From NCBI RefSeq assembly GCF_027486195.1, contig NZ_JAIXPP010000087.1:38802-102801 (forward strand): DNA of 64,000 bases. The letters are read 5' to 3'. Position numbers and translations under genes: made by a program. Below the pieces are notes generated by a model, which did not search any database, was not told the DNA's origin, and worked only from the letters and a program-made list of their open reading frames with translations. The stretch comes from Novosphingobium sp. Its GTDB lineage: Bacteria > Pseudomonadota > Alphaproteobacteria > Sphingomonadales > Sphingomonadaceae. Shown piece after piece: positions 9,837 through 16,886 of this stretch. How positions within the stretch are numbered: position 1 is the stretch's first letter; each line of letters starts with the position of its first letter.

Positions 9837-10051
9837 TCTCGTCTCGTGTCCCCCGCCCTTGCGGGTCCCGGCACGGGACCGTTGAGGGCTGTGTAGCTGG
9901 CGTCTCCGCGCCTAAGGAATCGCGGGCGAAGACGGGTTGTTACTGGACTATCTTCCTTAACGCACGCCCCGCCACGGGCAAGCGCAAGCCGCCTTCGCAG
10001 CGGCGAAGCTGTGCATAAATGCAGCGAAAACGGCGGGCTTGCTCCGCAACC

Positions 10052-10588
10052 TCAATCGAGCACCCGCAACGCATCGAACATATGCGCGGTGGCGGCAATC
10101 CATGCGGTAATCAGGCCCCAGCCGACAGGGGTTACCTTGGCCGGATCGCGGCCGGACTCACTGAGCGCAGTGGAGACGCGGCGCAAGTCTCCCTGCGTGA
10201 CTTGCGTGGCCGGGTTGTTGGCATTGCCGGGGCCGATATCGAGCGCCTTGTCGATGAGGTCGGACGGAATGCCCTCAGCCTTCAGCCGGGAATCGAGCCC
10301 ATCGCGCGCCATCCGGCCGAGCACGTAGCCGAAATAGGCATCGCGCTCCTTCTCGCCGAGAAACTGGTCTGCCGCGCAGCGATCGACGAGGGCATGGAGC
10401 GTATCCAGCGCGGGCTTGCTGCGCGCCTCATCCAGCGTGAGCATGCTGTCGGCGAGCTGCGCATCGAGCCCTTCGGGCGCGGCAATCACCGCGCAGGCAA
10501 GCGCCTGGGGCGCGCGGGCCTGCGCTGCAAAGGGCATGGCGGCCAGCGCCAGCAAGAGCGGCGCCAGAGAGGCCAACGGGCGCCGCAT
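10052..10588 (-). CDS. exported hypothetical protein
   Basis: 178 residues from the ATG at 10586-10588, five bases after the fabG stop, so probably in the fabD-fabG transcription unit. The N-terminus MRRPLASLAPLLLALAAMPF followed by AAQARA is a clear signal peptide. The mature part is alpha-helical looking with a repeated pattern of acidic residues (LVDRCAADQFLGEKERDAYFGYVLGRMARDG can be split into short helices) and two cysteines. No family is recognised. A longer in-frame ORF to 11026 runs antisense-frame through fabG and is not real. Function unknown. Confidence 0.72.
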   Translation of the reverse strand: MRRPLASLAPLLLALAAMPFAAQARAPQALACAVIAAPEGLDAQLADSMLTLDEARSKPALDTLHALVDRCAADQFLGEKERDAYFGYVLGRMARDGLDSRLKAEGIPSDLIDKALDIGPGNANNPATQVTQGDLRRVSTALSESGRDPAKVTPVGWGLITAWIAATAHMFDALRVLD

Positions 10589-10593
10589 GGCGA

Positions 10594-11358
10594 TCAGGAG
10601 AGCATCGCCATGCCGCCATTCACGTGCAACGTCTGCCCGGTCATGTAGCCAGCATCGCGGCTGGCGAGAAAGGCGACCGCCGCGCCGATATCGCTGCCCT
10701 CGCCCATGCGGCCCATCGGGATGCGCGCGTTGAGCGCGTCCTTCTGTGCATCGGGGAGCACATCGGTCATCGCGGTGCGGATGAAACCGGGGGCGACGCA
10801 GTTCACGGTGATGCCGCGCGTGGCGAGCTCCTGCGCAAGGCTCTTCGACATGCCGACGAGGCCGGCCTTGGCCGCGGCATAGTTGACCTGCCCCGGATTG
10901 CCAGTGGCACCGACCACGCTGGTGATGGTGATGATGCGCCCGAAGCGGGCCTTCATCATCGGCTTGGAGGCCGCGCGCATCAGGCGGAAGGCGGCTTCGA
11001 GATTGACGCGGATCACGGCGTCCCATTCCTCGTCCTTCATCCGCATGGCGAGGTTATCGCGCGTGATGCCGGCGTTGTTGACGAGGATATCGACCTTGCC
11101 GAGCGTATCGATCGCGGCAGGCACCAGATGCTCGACCTGCTCGGTGTTCGAGAGATCGCAGGTGATCTCGACGTGGTCGTGACCGTAGGTGTCGTTCAGT
11201 TCCTCGCGGAACGAACGCAGCTTGGACGGGTTGGTGCCCGAAAGCGCAAGGCGTGCGCCCTGCTTTGCGAGGGCATGGCTGATCGCCGAGCCGATGCCGC
11301 CGGCAGCGCCGGTGACGAGGGCGGTCATGCCGGTGAGATCGAAGAGGCGGTGTTCCAT
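10594..11358 (-). CDS. fabG: 3-oxoacyl-[acyl-carrier-protein] reductase
   Basis: 254 residues, short-chain dehydrogenase fold. TGAAGGIG cofactor loop near residue 17, NNAG at 94-97, and catalytic S147, Y160 and K164 (YAAAK) are all present; 'GNPGQVNYAAAKAGLVGMSK' is typical FabG. It reduces 3-ketoacyl-ACP with NADPH in fatty-acid elongation. ATG at 11356-11358 has AGGAG upstream. It lies downstream of fabD in the same direction, but the two are separated by an inserted GxxExxY element; acpP, the usual next gene, is not here. Confidence 0.95.
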   Translation of the reverse strand: MEHRLFDLTGMTALVTGAAGGIGSAISHALAKQGARLALSGTNPSKLRSFREELNDTYGHDHVEITCDLSNTEQVEHLVPAAIDTLGKVDILVNNAGITRDNLAMRMKDEEWDAVIRVNLEAAFRLMRAASKPMMKARFGRIITITSVVGATGNPGQVNYAAAKAGLVGMSKSLAQELATRGITVNCVAPGFIRTAMTDVLPDAQKDALNARIPMGRMGEGSDIGAAVAFLASRDAGYMTGQTLHVNGGMAMLS

Positions 11359-11379
11359 GGGTTGCTCCTGAATGGTTTT

Positions 11380-11857
11380 GTTTCTCGCAGAGATGCAGAG
11401 AAGAAGGAAGATCGCGGAGAGCTCACGCGGGCGTGTAGTTGTTTACGAGCCGACGAATCCCTTCTTTCATTGTCGCGCCAGAAAAATTCAGAAGCAGCCC
11501 GACGGGCTGCTTCATCAGTCTCAGATAAGTGATCAATTGCCTCTCATGCGCCTTGGTCAGTTGCTCGACCGCCTTGATCTCCAAAACAAGGCACCCTTCG
11601 ATCAGCATGTCGATCCTGAATGCCGCATCGAAGCGTTGACCGTCAAACTCGACAGGCAAGGTCATTTGGCGGTCAACACGCAAACCCCTCGCCTCGAGCC
11701 GACCCGCCAGGATGCTTTCGTAGACGGACTCGAACAATCCCGGGCCTAGCTCTCGATGGATACGAATTGCCTCATCGACAACCGTTGCGCTGATCTGATC
11801 AACCCGCATTCCTTGCTTCTCTGCGACCTTCTTTCCCTTAGCGTCTCTGCGAGAAAC
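11380..11857. mobile_element. inverted-repeat-bounded element carrying a GxxExxY gene
   Basis: The left end GTTTCTCGCAGAGATGC (from 11380) and the right end GCGTCTCTGCGAGAAAC (to 11857) are inverted repeats: 13-14 bases match exactly and similarity continues, with small gaps, for roughly 35-40 bases inward (CGCGGAGAG on one side, CGCAGAGAAG on the other). Between them lies only one gene, the GxxExxY protein. The same ends recur at 24440-24609 around a gene-less core. The element splits fabG from fabD. No transposase and no clear target-site duplication are visible, so the mobility mechanism is unknown; the mobile status is inferred from the shared ends. Confidence 0.6.
11423..11809 (-). CDS. 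GxxExxY protein (PD-(D/E)XK-like)
   Basis: 128 residues. The defining motif is at G24-L-F-E27-S-V-Y30, and D67 with E77-I-K79 makes a PD-(D/E)XK-nuclease-like signature. The family (TIGR04256) is widespread, patchily distributed and of unproven function. Lower GC and AT-rich stretches compared with fabD and fabG suggest acquisition. ATG at 11807-11809 is directly preceded by AAGGA. The gene is on the same strand as the interrupted fab operon and could be co-transcribed with it. It is entirely contained within the inverted-repeat element 11380-11857. Confidence 0.88.
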   Translation of the reverse strand: MRVDQISATVVDEAIRIHRELGPGLFESVYESILAGRLEARGLRVDRQMTLPVEFDGQRFDAAFRIDMLIEGCLVLEIKAVEQLTKAHERQLITYLRLMKQPVGLLLNFSGATMKEGIRRLVNNYTPA

Positions 11858-11860
11858 AGC

Positions 11861-12796
11861 CTAGATTTCCTTCGCGAAGGCTTCGATATCGGCCATGCCG
11901 ATGAGGCTGGCAACTGCGACATCGCTTACGGTGCGAGTGATCATCGGGCCGACGACCTTGCCGCCAAGCTCGACGAAGTGCTCCACGCCCGCCGCGCCCA
12001 GTGCGACCATGCTCTCGCGCCAGCGGACGCGGCCGGTGACCTGTTCGACGAGGAGACGGCGGACTTCGGCGGGGTCGGTCACGGCGGCGGCGGTGACATT
12101 GGCCATGAGGGTGACGCGCAGAGGGCCTGGCGGGGTCTGCGCCAGCGCCTCTGCCATGGCATCGGCGGCGGGCTGCATCAGCGGGCAGTGGAAGGGCGCG
12201 GAAACGGGGAGAAGCATGCCGCGCTTGATGCCGTGCTCCTTGACCATGCCGATGGCGCGCTCGATCGCAGCAGTGTGGCCCGAAAGCACGACCTGGCCGG
12301 GCGCGTTGTCATTGGCGACGGTGCAGACCTCACCTTGCGCGGCGGCTTCAGCCAGCGTGGCGGCCTGATCGATCTCGGCGCCAAGCAGCGCGCACATCGC
12401 ACCCTCGCCCACCGGCACGGCGGCCTGCATCGCGGACCCGCGCAGGCGCAGCAGGCGGGCGGTATCGGCGAGGCTGAAGGCTCCGGCGGCGCAGAGCGCG
12501 GTGTACTCGCCGAGGCTGTGGCCGGCGACGAACTGGGCCTTGTCAGCCAGGACGAGGCCGCATTCCTTTTCCAGCACGCGCAGCACGGCGATGGCATTGG
12601 CCATGATCGCAGGCTGGGCATTGGCGGTGAGGGTCAGTTCGTCTTCCGGTCCCTCGGTCATCAGCGCAAAAAGCTTCTGGCCGAGCGCGTCGTCGACTTC
12701 CTCGAAAACTTCACGCGCGGCGGCGCTGGCGGCGGCGAGGTCTGCGCCCATGCCCAGCTTCTGGCTGCCCTGCCCCGGAAAAACGAATGCCCGCAT
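11861..12796 (-). CDS. fabD: malonyl-CoA:ACP transacylase
   Basis: 311 residues from the ATG at 12794-12796, which has AGGAG seven bases upstream. FVFPGQGSQ at the N-terminus, the GHSLGEYTA nucleophile elbow (S94) and the catalytic H203 in APFHCPLM are intact, as is the conserved QPAIMANA. It transfers malonyl from CoA to ACP to supply fatty-acid elongation. Its stop lies four bases from the end of the inverted-repeat element, so insertion happened right behind the gene. First gene of a fabD-(GxxExxY)-fabG-178aa row. Confidence 0.95.
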   Translation of the reverse strand: MRAFVFPGQGSQKLGMGADLAAASAAAREVFEEVDDALGQKLFALMTEGPEDELTLTANAQPAIMANAIAVLRVLEKECGLVLADKAQFVAGHSLGEYTALCAAGAFSLADTARLLRLRGSAMQAAVPVGEGAMCALLGAEIDQAATLAEAAAQGEVCTVANDNAPGQVVLSGHTAAIERAIGMVKEHGIKRGMLLPVSAPFHCPLMQPAADAMAEALAQTPPGPLRVTLMANVTAAAVTDPAEVRRLLVEQVTGRVRWRESMVALGAAGVEHFVELGGKVVGPMITRTVSDVAVASLIGMADIEAFAKEI

Positions 12797-12825
12797 CAAC
12801 ACACTCCTGCTGTGACGGAGCGCGC

Positions 12826-13650
12826 CTAGTGATTCGCGGGGGTGCCCTCAAGCCCGAATGCGACAATCTTGTTATCAACATCATGCCCGATATCGGCGCG
12901 GCCCAGATAGGGAATGCCGCTGCGGGCGCACCAATCGCGCGCAATCGCCTCCTCGTCGGCGCCGAAGGGGACATCGTTTTCGGGCACATCGCCGACGCGG
13001 CCAAGCCGCAACCCGGCTATGCCCTGAAGCTGCGCGGTCACGTGGAAGAACAGCCGGTCCACTGCATAGAGATGCTCGGAGACTTCCTCGACCATCACCA
13101 CGTGCCCTGAAAGATCGGGCAGCAGCGGCGTGCCGCAGAGCATGGCGAGCGTGGTGAGATTGAAGGCGGCGCGGGGGCGGCCATCCTGCGCCCGCTCGAC
13201 GCCGGAGCGGTCTCCGGCAAGCCAGTGCAAGGTGCGCCGCACGGCCTCATGCCCGCCCTCACGGCGGATATCGCCGGGCATCGGGGCGTGGACGGCCTGC
13301 CCGACACCCGCGCGGTAGAGCGCGGCGAGGAGGTAGCCGGTATCGGAATAACCTAGATACGTCTTGCTGCGGGCAGCTTCGCCCAGCCCGGCGACGGCAG
13401 CGGCGGCGATCCGGTTGGAGCCATAGCCGCCCCGCGCGAACCAGACGGCATCGAACGAAGGATCGTTCGCGCATTCGAGCAAGGCTTCAAGGCGCTGCAC
13501 ATCGGTGCCGGCGAAATGCCCCGCTTCCAGAAAGCACTGCGGATGAAACGAAAGCGCAAGGCCCGGAATGTCCGCCGCCAGCGCGGAAACGGCTGCGGCG
13601 TCCTGCTGCGTGATCGGGCGGGCGGGCGCGCAGATGGCAATCCTTGGCAT
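12826..13650 (-). CDS. LD-carboxypeptidase (LdcA family, peptidase S66)
   Basis: 274 residues from the ATG at 13648-13650. Nucleophile region ARGGYGSNR (probable S78), glutamate in VMVEEVSE and the late histidine in DIGHDVDNKIVAFG match the Ser-Glu-His triad of S66 peptidases. These enzymes remove the terminal D-Ala from muropeptide tetrapeptides in the cytoplasm during wall recycling. No signal peptide, consistent with that site. It is divergent from a Mur-ligase-like gene across only 54 bases, so the two probably share a control region and a pathway. Confidence 0.88.
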   Translation of the reverse strand: MPRIAICAPARPITQQDAAAVSALAADIPGLALSFHPQCFLEAGHFAGTDVQRLEALLECANDPSFDAVWFARGGYGSNRIAAAAVAGLGEAARSKTYLGYSDTGYLLAALYRAGVGQAVHAPMPGDIRREGGHEAVRRTLHWLAGDRSGVERAQDGRPRAAFNLTTLAMLCGTPLLPDLSGHVVMVEEVSEHLYAVDRLFFHVTAQLQGIAGLRLGRVGDVPENDVPFGADEEAIARDWCARSGIPYLGRADIGHDVDNKIVAFGLEGTPANH

Positions 13651-13704
13651 AGCGCTTCCTAACCCGGTTGCGCCCGGGCACAAGGCCGCATACCGCTTCG
13701 CGCC

Positions 13705-15147
13705 ATGAGCATCGACGACACGGCGAACGAGAGTGTGAACCTCACCGCACAGCCCTGGTTCTTCTGCGGCATCGGCGGTTCGGGCATGCTGCCGCTCGCG
13801 CTGATACTGAAGGGCCAGGGCGCGCAGATCGCGGGATCGGACCGCAGCCGCGATCAGGGGCGCACGCCGGAAAAGTTTGCCTGGCTGGAAAGCCTTGGCT
13901 TCACGCTGCATCCGCAGGACGGCAGCGGCATCACGTCGGCGGAGCAGATCCTCGTCGCCTCCGCCGCGGTGGAGGATACCGTGCCGGAAATGGTGCGCGC
14001 AGCAGAGCTGGGATGCCGCCGCATGCGCCGGGCCGAACTGCTCTCCACCCTGTTCAACGCGGCGCCGATGAGCATTGCCGTGGGCGGGACCAGCGGCAAA
14101 TCGACCGTGACCGGCATGCTCGGATGGATCCTCACCGCCTGCGGGCGCGATCCCACGATCATGAACGGCGCGGTGATGAAGAACTTCGCGGGGCCTGACG
14201 CGCCCTTTGCCAGCGCGCGGGTCGGCGCGCCGGACGGCCCGTTCGTTTCGGAGGTCGACGAAAGCGACGGTTCGATCGCCGCATACCGGCCGAGCATTGC
14301 GGTGCTGAACAACGTCAGCCTCGATCACAAGAGCCTGGAGGAACTGCGCGGCCTGTTTGGCGATTTTCTGGCGCGGTCCGGTACGGCGGTGGTCAATCTC
14401 GACGACGCGGAAAGCGCTGCGCTGGCCAGCCGGGCGTTAGACGACGCGCTCACTTTCGGCATAGGGGCGAGCGAGGCCGATCTCGGCGTGGTGGAGGGCA
14501 GCGTGGCCGAATCGCCCCTTGGGATTTCAGCCTTGATCGAGCTGCGCCGCACCGGCGAACGCCATGCGCTGGCGCTGGGGGTACCGGGTCGGCACAATCT
14601 CTCCAACGCGCTGGCGGCGCTGGCCGCGGCACACGCGGCGGGCGTGCCGCTGGGCGATGCGGTGCAGGCCTTGGGAACCTACGCAGGCCTTGCGCGCCGG
14701 TTCGACGTGGTCGGGACAAGCCCGGCCGGCGTGACCGTGATCGATGATTTCGGGCATAATCCGGAAAAGATCGCCGCGACGCTGGCCACGCTGAAAGCAC
14801 ATCCCGGCCGGGTAATCGCGTTCTTCCAGCCGCACGGCTATGGCCCGCTGCGCCAGATGGGGGCGGAACTGGCGGAAGTGCTGGCAACGCGGCTCTGCGC
14901 CGGAGACACCGCGATCCTGTGCGATCCGGTCTACTTCGGCGGCACGGTGGACCGATCGGTGGGCAGCGAGCGCATCGTGGACATGATCCGCGCCCACGGC
15001 GGCACTGCCGAGCACATCCCGGCCCGCGCCGACTGCGCCCTGCGCATTGCCGAACTGGCTGCGCCCGGTGACCGCATCGTGATCATGGGCGCGCGGGATG
15101 ACACCTTGTCGGCCTTCGCCCGCGACCTGCTGGCGCAACTGGCCTAG
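13705..15147 (+). CDS. Mur ligase of the MurC/Mpl type
   Basis: 480 residues. N-terminal Rossmann-like domain (WFFCGIGGSGMLPLALIL), ATP-binding GGTSGKSTVTG, central NNVSLDHK, and C-terminal IDDFGHNPEKI and FFQPHGYGPLRQM correspond to MurC-family motifs, but with changes from canonical MurC (GHN for GHH, GYGPLRQM for RYTR). That suggests a paralog, most plausibly an Mpl-like ligase that joins recycled tripeptide to UDP-MurNAc, rather than the essential murC of the dcw cluster. The divergent LD-carboxypeptidase supports recycling. The exact amino-acid or peptide substrate is not shown by the sequence. Confidence 0.82.
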   Translation: MSIDDTANESVNLTAQPWFFCGIGGSGMLPLALILKGQGAQIAGSDRSRDQGRTPEKFAWLESLGFTLHPQDGSGITSAEQILVASAAVEDTVPEMVRAAELGCRRMRRAELLSTLFNAAPMSIAVGGTSGKSTVTGMLGWILTACGRDPTIMNGAVMKNFAGPDAPFASARVGAPDGPFVSEVDESDGSIAAYRPSIAVLNNVSLDHKSLEELRGLFGDFLARSGTAVVNLDDAESAALASRALDDALTFGIGASEADLGVVEGSVAESPLGISALIELRRTGERHALALGVPGRHNLSNALAALAAAHAAGVPLGDAVQALGTYAGLARRFDVVGTSPAGVTVIDDFGHNPEKIAATLATLKAHPGRVIAFFQPHGYGPLRQMGAELAEVLATRLCAGDTAILCDPVYFGGTVDRSVGSERIVDMIRAHGGTAEHIPARADCALRIAELAAPGDRIVIMGARDDTLSAFARDLLAQLA

Positions 15148-15151
15148 GCCA

Positions 15152-15535
15152 TCAGCCCAGCGGACCGACCGCGTCGAGCAGCGATGTGGTGAGCCGGAGG
15201 CCCCGCGTTGTCAGGCTGACATAGCGGCGGCGGGCATCTTCCTGATCGGCCACGCGGACGATCAGCCCCTCACGCTCAAGCCGGGCTATCCAGCGCAGAA
15301 TGGTGGTCGAAGGCAGGCCCGCGCCTGCACAGACGCTGGAAACCTGCAAGGCCGTGCGGGTCTTGCGGGCAATGAACAAGTCCAGAAGAATATCCCAGCC
15401 GGGCTCTCCGAAAAGGCCCTTGACCGGGCTTGCCGCATCGCGGCGGCGGCGCGCTTCATAAAGCAATTTTGCAATGCGGAGTGTCTCCGCATCCAAATCG
15501 ACATGACCGTCCAATGCCAACTCCTCGCATGCCAA
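15152..15535 (-). CDS. MarR-like winged-helix protein
   Basis: 127 residues with an N-terminal helix, a winged-helix core (WDILLDLFIARKTRTALQVS, recognition helix LPSTTILRWIARLEREG, wing DQEDARRRYVSLT) and a C-terminal helix. The layout matches MarR-type repressors that bind as dimers to palindromes. Converges with the Mur ligase (4 bases apart). Upstream DNA is AT-rich and contains several small palindromes that could be its operator. No ligand can be predicted. The start is the ATG at 15535 end; an alternative shorter start cannot be excluded. Confidence 0.75.
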   Translation of the reverse strand: MACEELALDGHVDLDAETLRIAKLLYEARRRRDAASPVKGLFGEPGWDILLDLFIARKTRTALQVSSVCAGAGLPSTTILRWIARLEREGLIVRVADQEDARRRYVSLTTRGLRLTTSLLDAVGPLG

Positions 15536-15847
15536 GGGACGTTCGCCGCCAAGCTCTTTCGCCCCCGCCGCCGGGCTATCGGAAACATGGCGCTGACTGT
15601 TTTCGCGGTCAGTCTTGTCGTTACGCGACCCTTGGGAATCTTATGATCAATCAGCTATCAATCAGGCTATATATGTAACCATGTTGCCCAATATTGGTAA
15701 GCCTGCCGCCAAGAAATCTGGTCCAAATTGGTTGCAACTTTAGTTATTTTTCATAACTCATCGATGTCAGGTTGGTGATACGGTATCCGGACCGGGTTTG
15801 AGCACCTGCCACTTGGCAGAGAACGGCCGCTGCGGCATGAGCAGCGC
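15536..15847. promoter_or_regulatory. AT-rich divergent intergenic region with small palindromes
   Basis: 312 bases without a gene between divergent coding regions. The part 15640-15770 is much richer in A+T than its surroundings. It holds CCAATATTGG (15688-15697, perfect 10-bp palindrome), CCAAATTGG (15723-15731), GTTGCAAC (15731-15738) and the hairpin AGTTAT-TTTTC-ATAACT (15742-15758). These are candidate operator and promoter sites for the MarR-like gene and the oxygenase; no protein-coding signal was seen. Confidence 0.45.
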
Positions 15848-16525
15848 ATGATCGGATTTCGCCGTCCCAAGCCCGCTACCCAGGATGCCCCTGCACTCGC
15901 CAAAGTGGGCGAGCGGGTGCGCGCGCGGCTTGAGGCTGATCCGAGCGTCTATCGCCTGCCGGTCGATGGAATCGAGATCTATGGCGTGGCGGATTTCTTC
16001 ACCGCAGAAGAATGCGCGCGGCTGATCCGCATGGTCGATGCGGTGGCGCGGCCCTCCCCCACCTATCATGGCAATGCCGATAGCGGCCGGACGAGCTACA
16101 CCGGTGATGTCGATCCCGATGATCCGTTCATCCGCATGCTGGAGCGCAGGATCGACGATCTCATGGGGATCGAGCACGCGCATGGTGAGGTGATCCAGGG
16201 CCAGCGCTATGAGCCCGGCCAGCAATTCCGCGCGCACTTCGATCACTTCGATACCTCGGCCAGCTATTGGCCGACCGAGGAGGGCCGCGGCGGGCAGCGC
16301 ACGTGGACGGCGATGGGCTACCTTTCGGACGTCGAGGCAGGCGGCGCGACCGAATTTCCCAAAGTGCCGATTTCGGTCCCGCCGCAGAAGGGCGCGCTGC
16401 TGGTGTGGAACAATATGGGCCGCGACGGGAAACCGAACCCGCTGACCTTGCACGCCGGGCGGCCGGTGGAGCAGGGCATCAAGTATATCGTGACGAAGTG
16501 GTACCGCGCGCGGCCTTGGTGTTAG
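15848..16525 (+). CDS. prolyl-4-hydroxylase-like 2OG-Fe(II) oxygenase
   Basis: 225 residues. The double-stranded beta-helix carries the iron ligands H130-F-D132 (in FRAHFDHFD) and H202 (in LTLHAGRPV), and K212 (GIKYIVTKWYR) in the 2-oxoglutarate-binding position. The sequence GEVIQGQRYEPGQQF and the segment YLSDVEAGGATEF are typical of the P4Hc family, which hydroxylates prolines in proteins or peptides; bacterial substrates are mostly unknown. ATG at 15848 lacks a strong ribosome-binding site. Its 3' end overlaps by four bases the convergent small membrane-protein gene. Confidence 0.9.
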   Translation: MIGFRRPKPATQDAPALAKVGERVRARLEADPSVYRLPVDGIEIYGVADFFTAEECARLIRMVDAVARPSPTYHGNADSGRTSYTGDVDPDDPFIRMLERRIDDLMGIEHAHGEVIQGQRYEPGQQFRAHFDHFDTSASYWPTEEGRGGQRTWTAMGYLSDVEAGGATEFPKVPISVPPQKGALLVWNNMGRDGKPNPLTLHAGRPVEQGIKYIVTKWYRARPWC

Positions 16526-16839
16526 GGGCGTGAATTGGCGGGCCGCAGATAGCCTTCAACACTAGAGCTTTGGTCGGAGCGCGGTGCCAGATGGGCGCCA
16601 ACTAAAGCCCAGGCACCTCCGCCAAGCATGGCCACGGCAAGTAGCGAGGCCCATCCAAGTTCCGCCCAAAAGCGAATTGGGTTTTGGCTCCTCGCAATAC
16701 CCTGACGCGTGCCAAATAGAGCGCCGACGTAACGGATCGGCACTATGGAGCCAGTCTTCAGGGCCTGGAGCACAAACCAAGCAAATTGGCCTGCAAGAGC
16801 AATCGCCAAAATGCCCGCGAAGCCCATGCCATTGCCCAT
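16522..16839 (-). CDS. small hypothetical membrane protein
   Basis: 105 residues with two hydrophobic helices (about residues 5-26 and 63-82) and no recognised family. Base composition is lower in GC and codon use less typical than neighbours, which hints at recent acquisition or at a weakly expressed gene. ATG at 16837-16839 is preceded by a G-rich stretch in the transcript sense. It overlaps the oxygenase stop by four bases. Moderate confidence that it is a real gene. Confidence 0.5.
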   Translation of the reverse strand: MGNGMGFAGILAIALAGQFAWFVLQALKTGSIVPIRYVGALFGTRQGIARSQNPIRFWAELGWASLLAVAMLGGGAWALVGAHLAPRSDQSSSVEGYLRPANSRP

Positions 16840-16886
16840 TCGCGCCCCCCTTTAGCGTCATTGCGGTGACGCAGTATGCCTCGCCC

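Noticed and set aside
10589..11026. N-terminal extension of the 178-residue exported protein
   Set aside because: This part overlaps fabG in a different frame; the ATG at 10588 begins a clear signal peptide just after the fabG stop.
11380..11857. Insertion sequence with transposase
   Set aside because: The only gene is a GxxExxY protein; no DDE, HUH or tyrosine transposase motif and no clear target duplication were seen.
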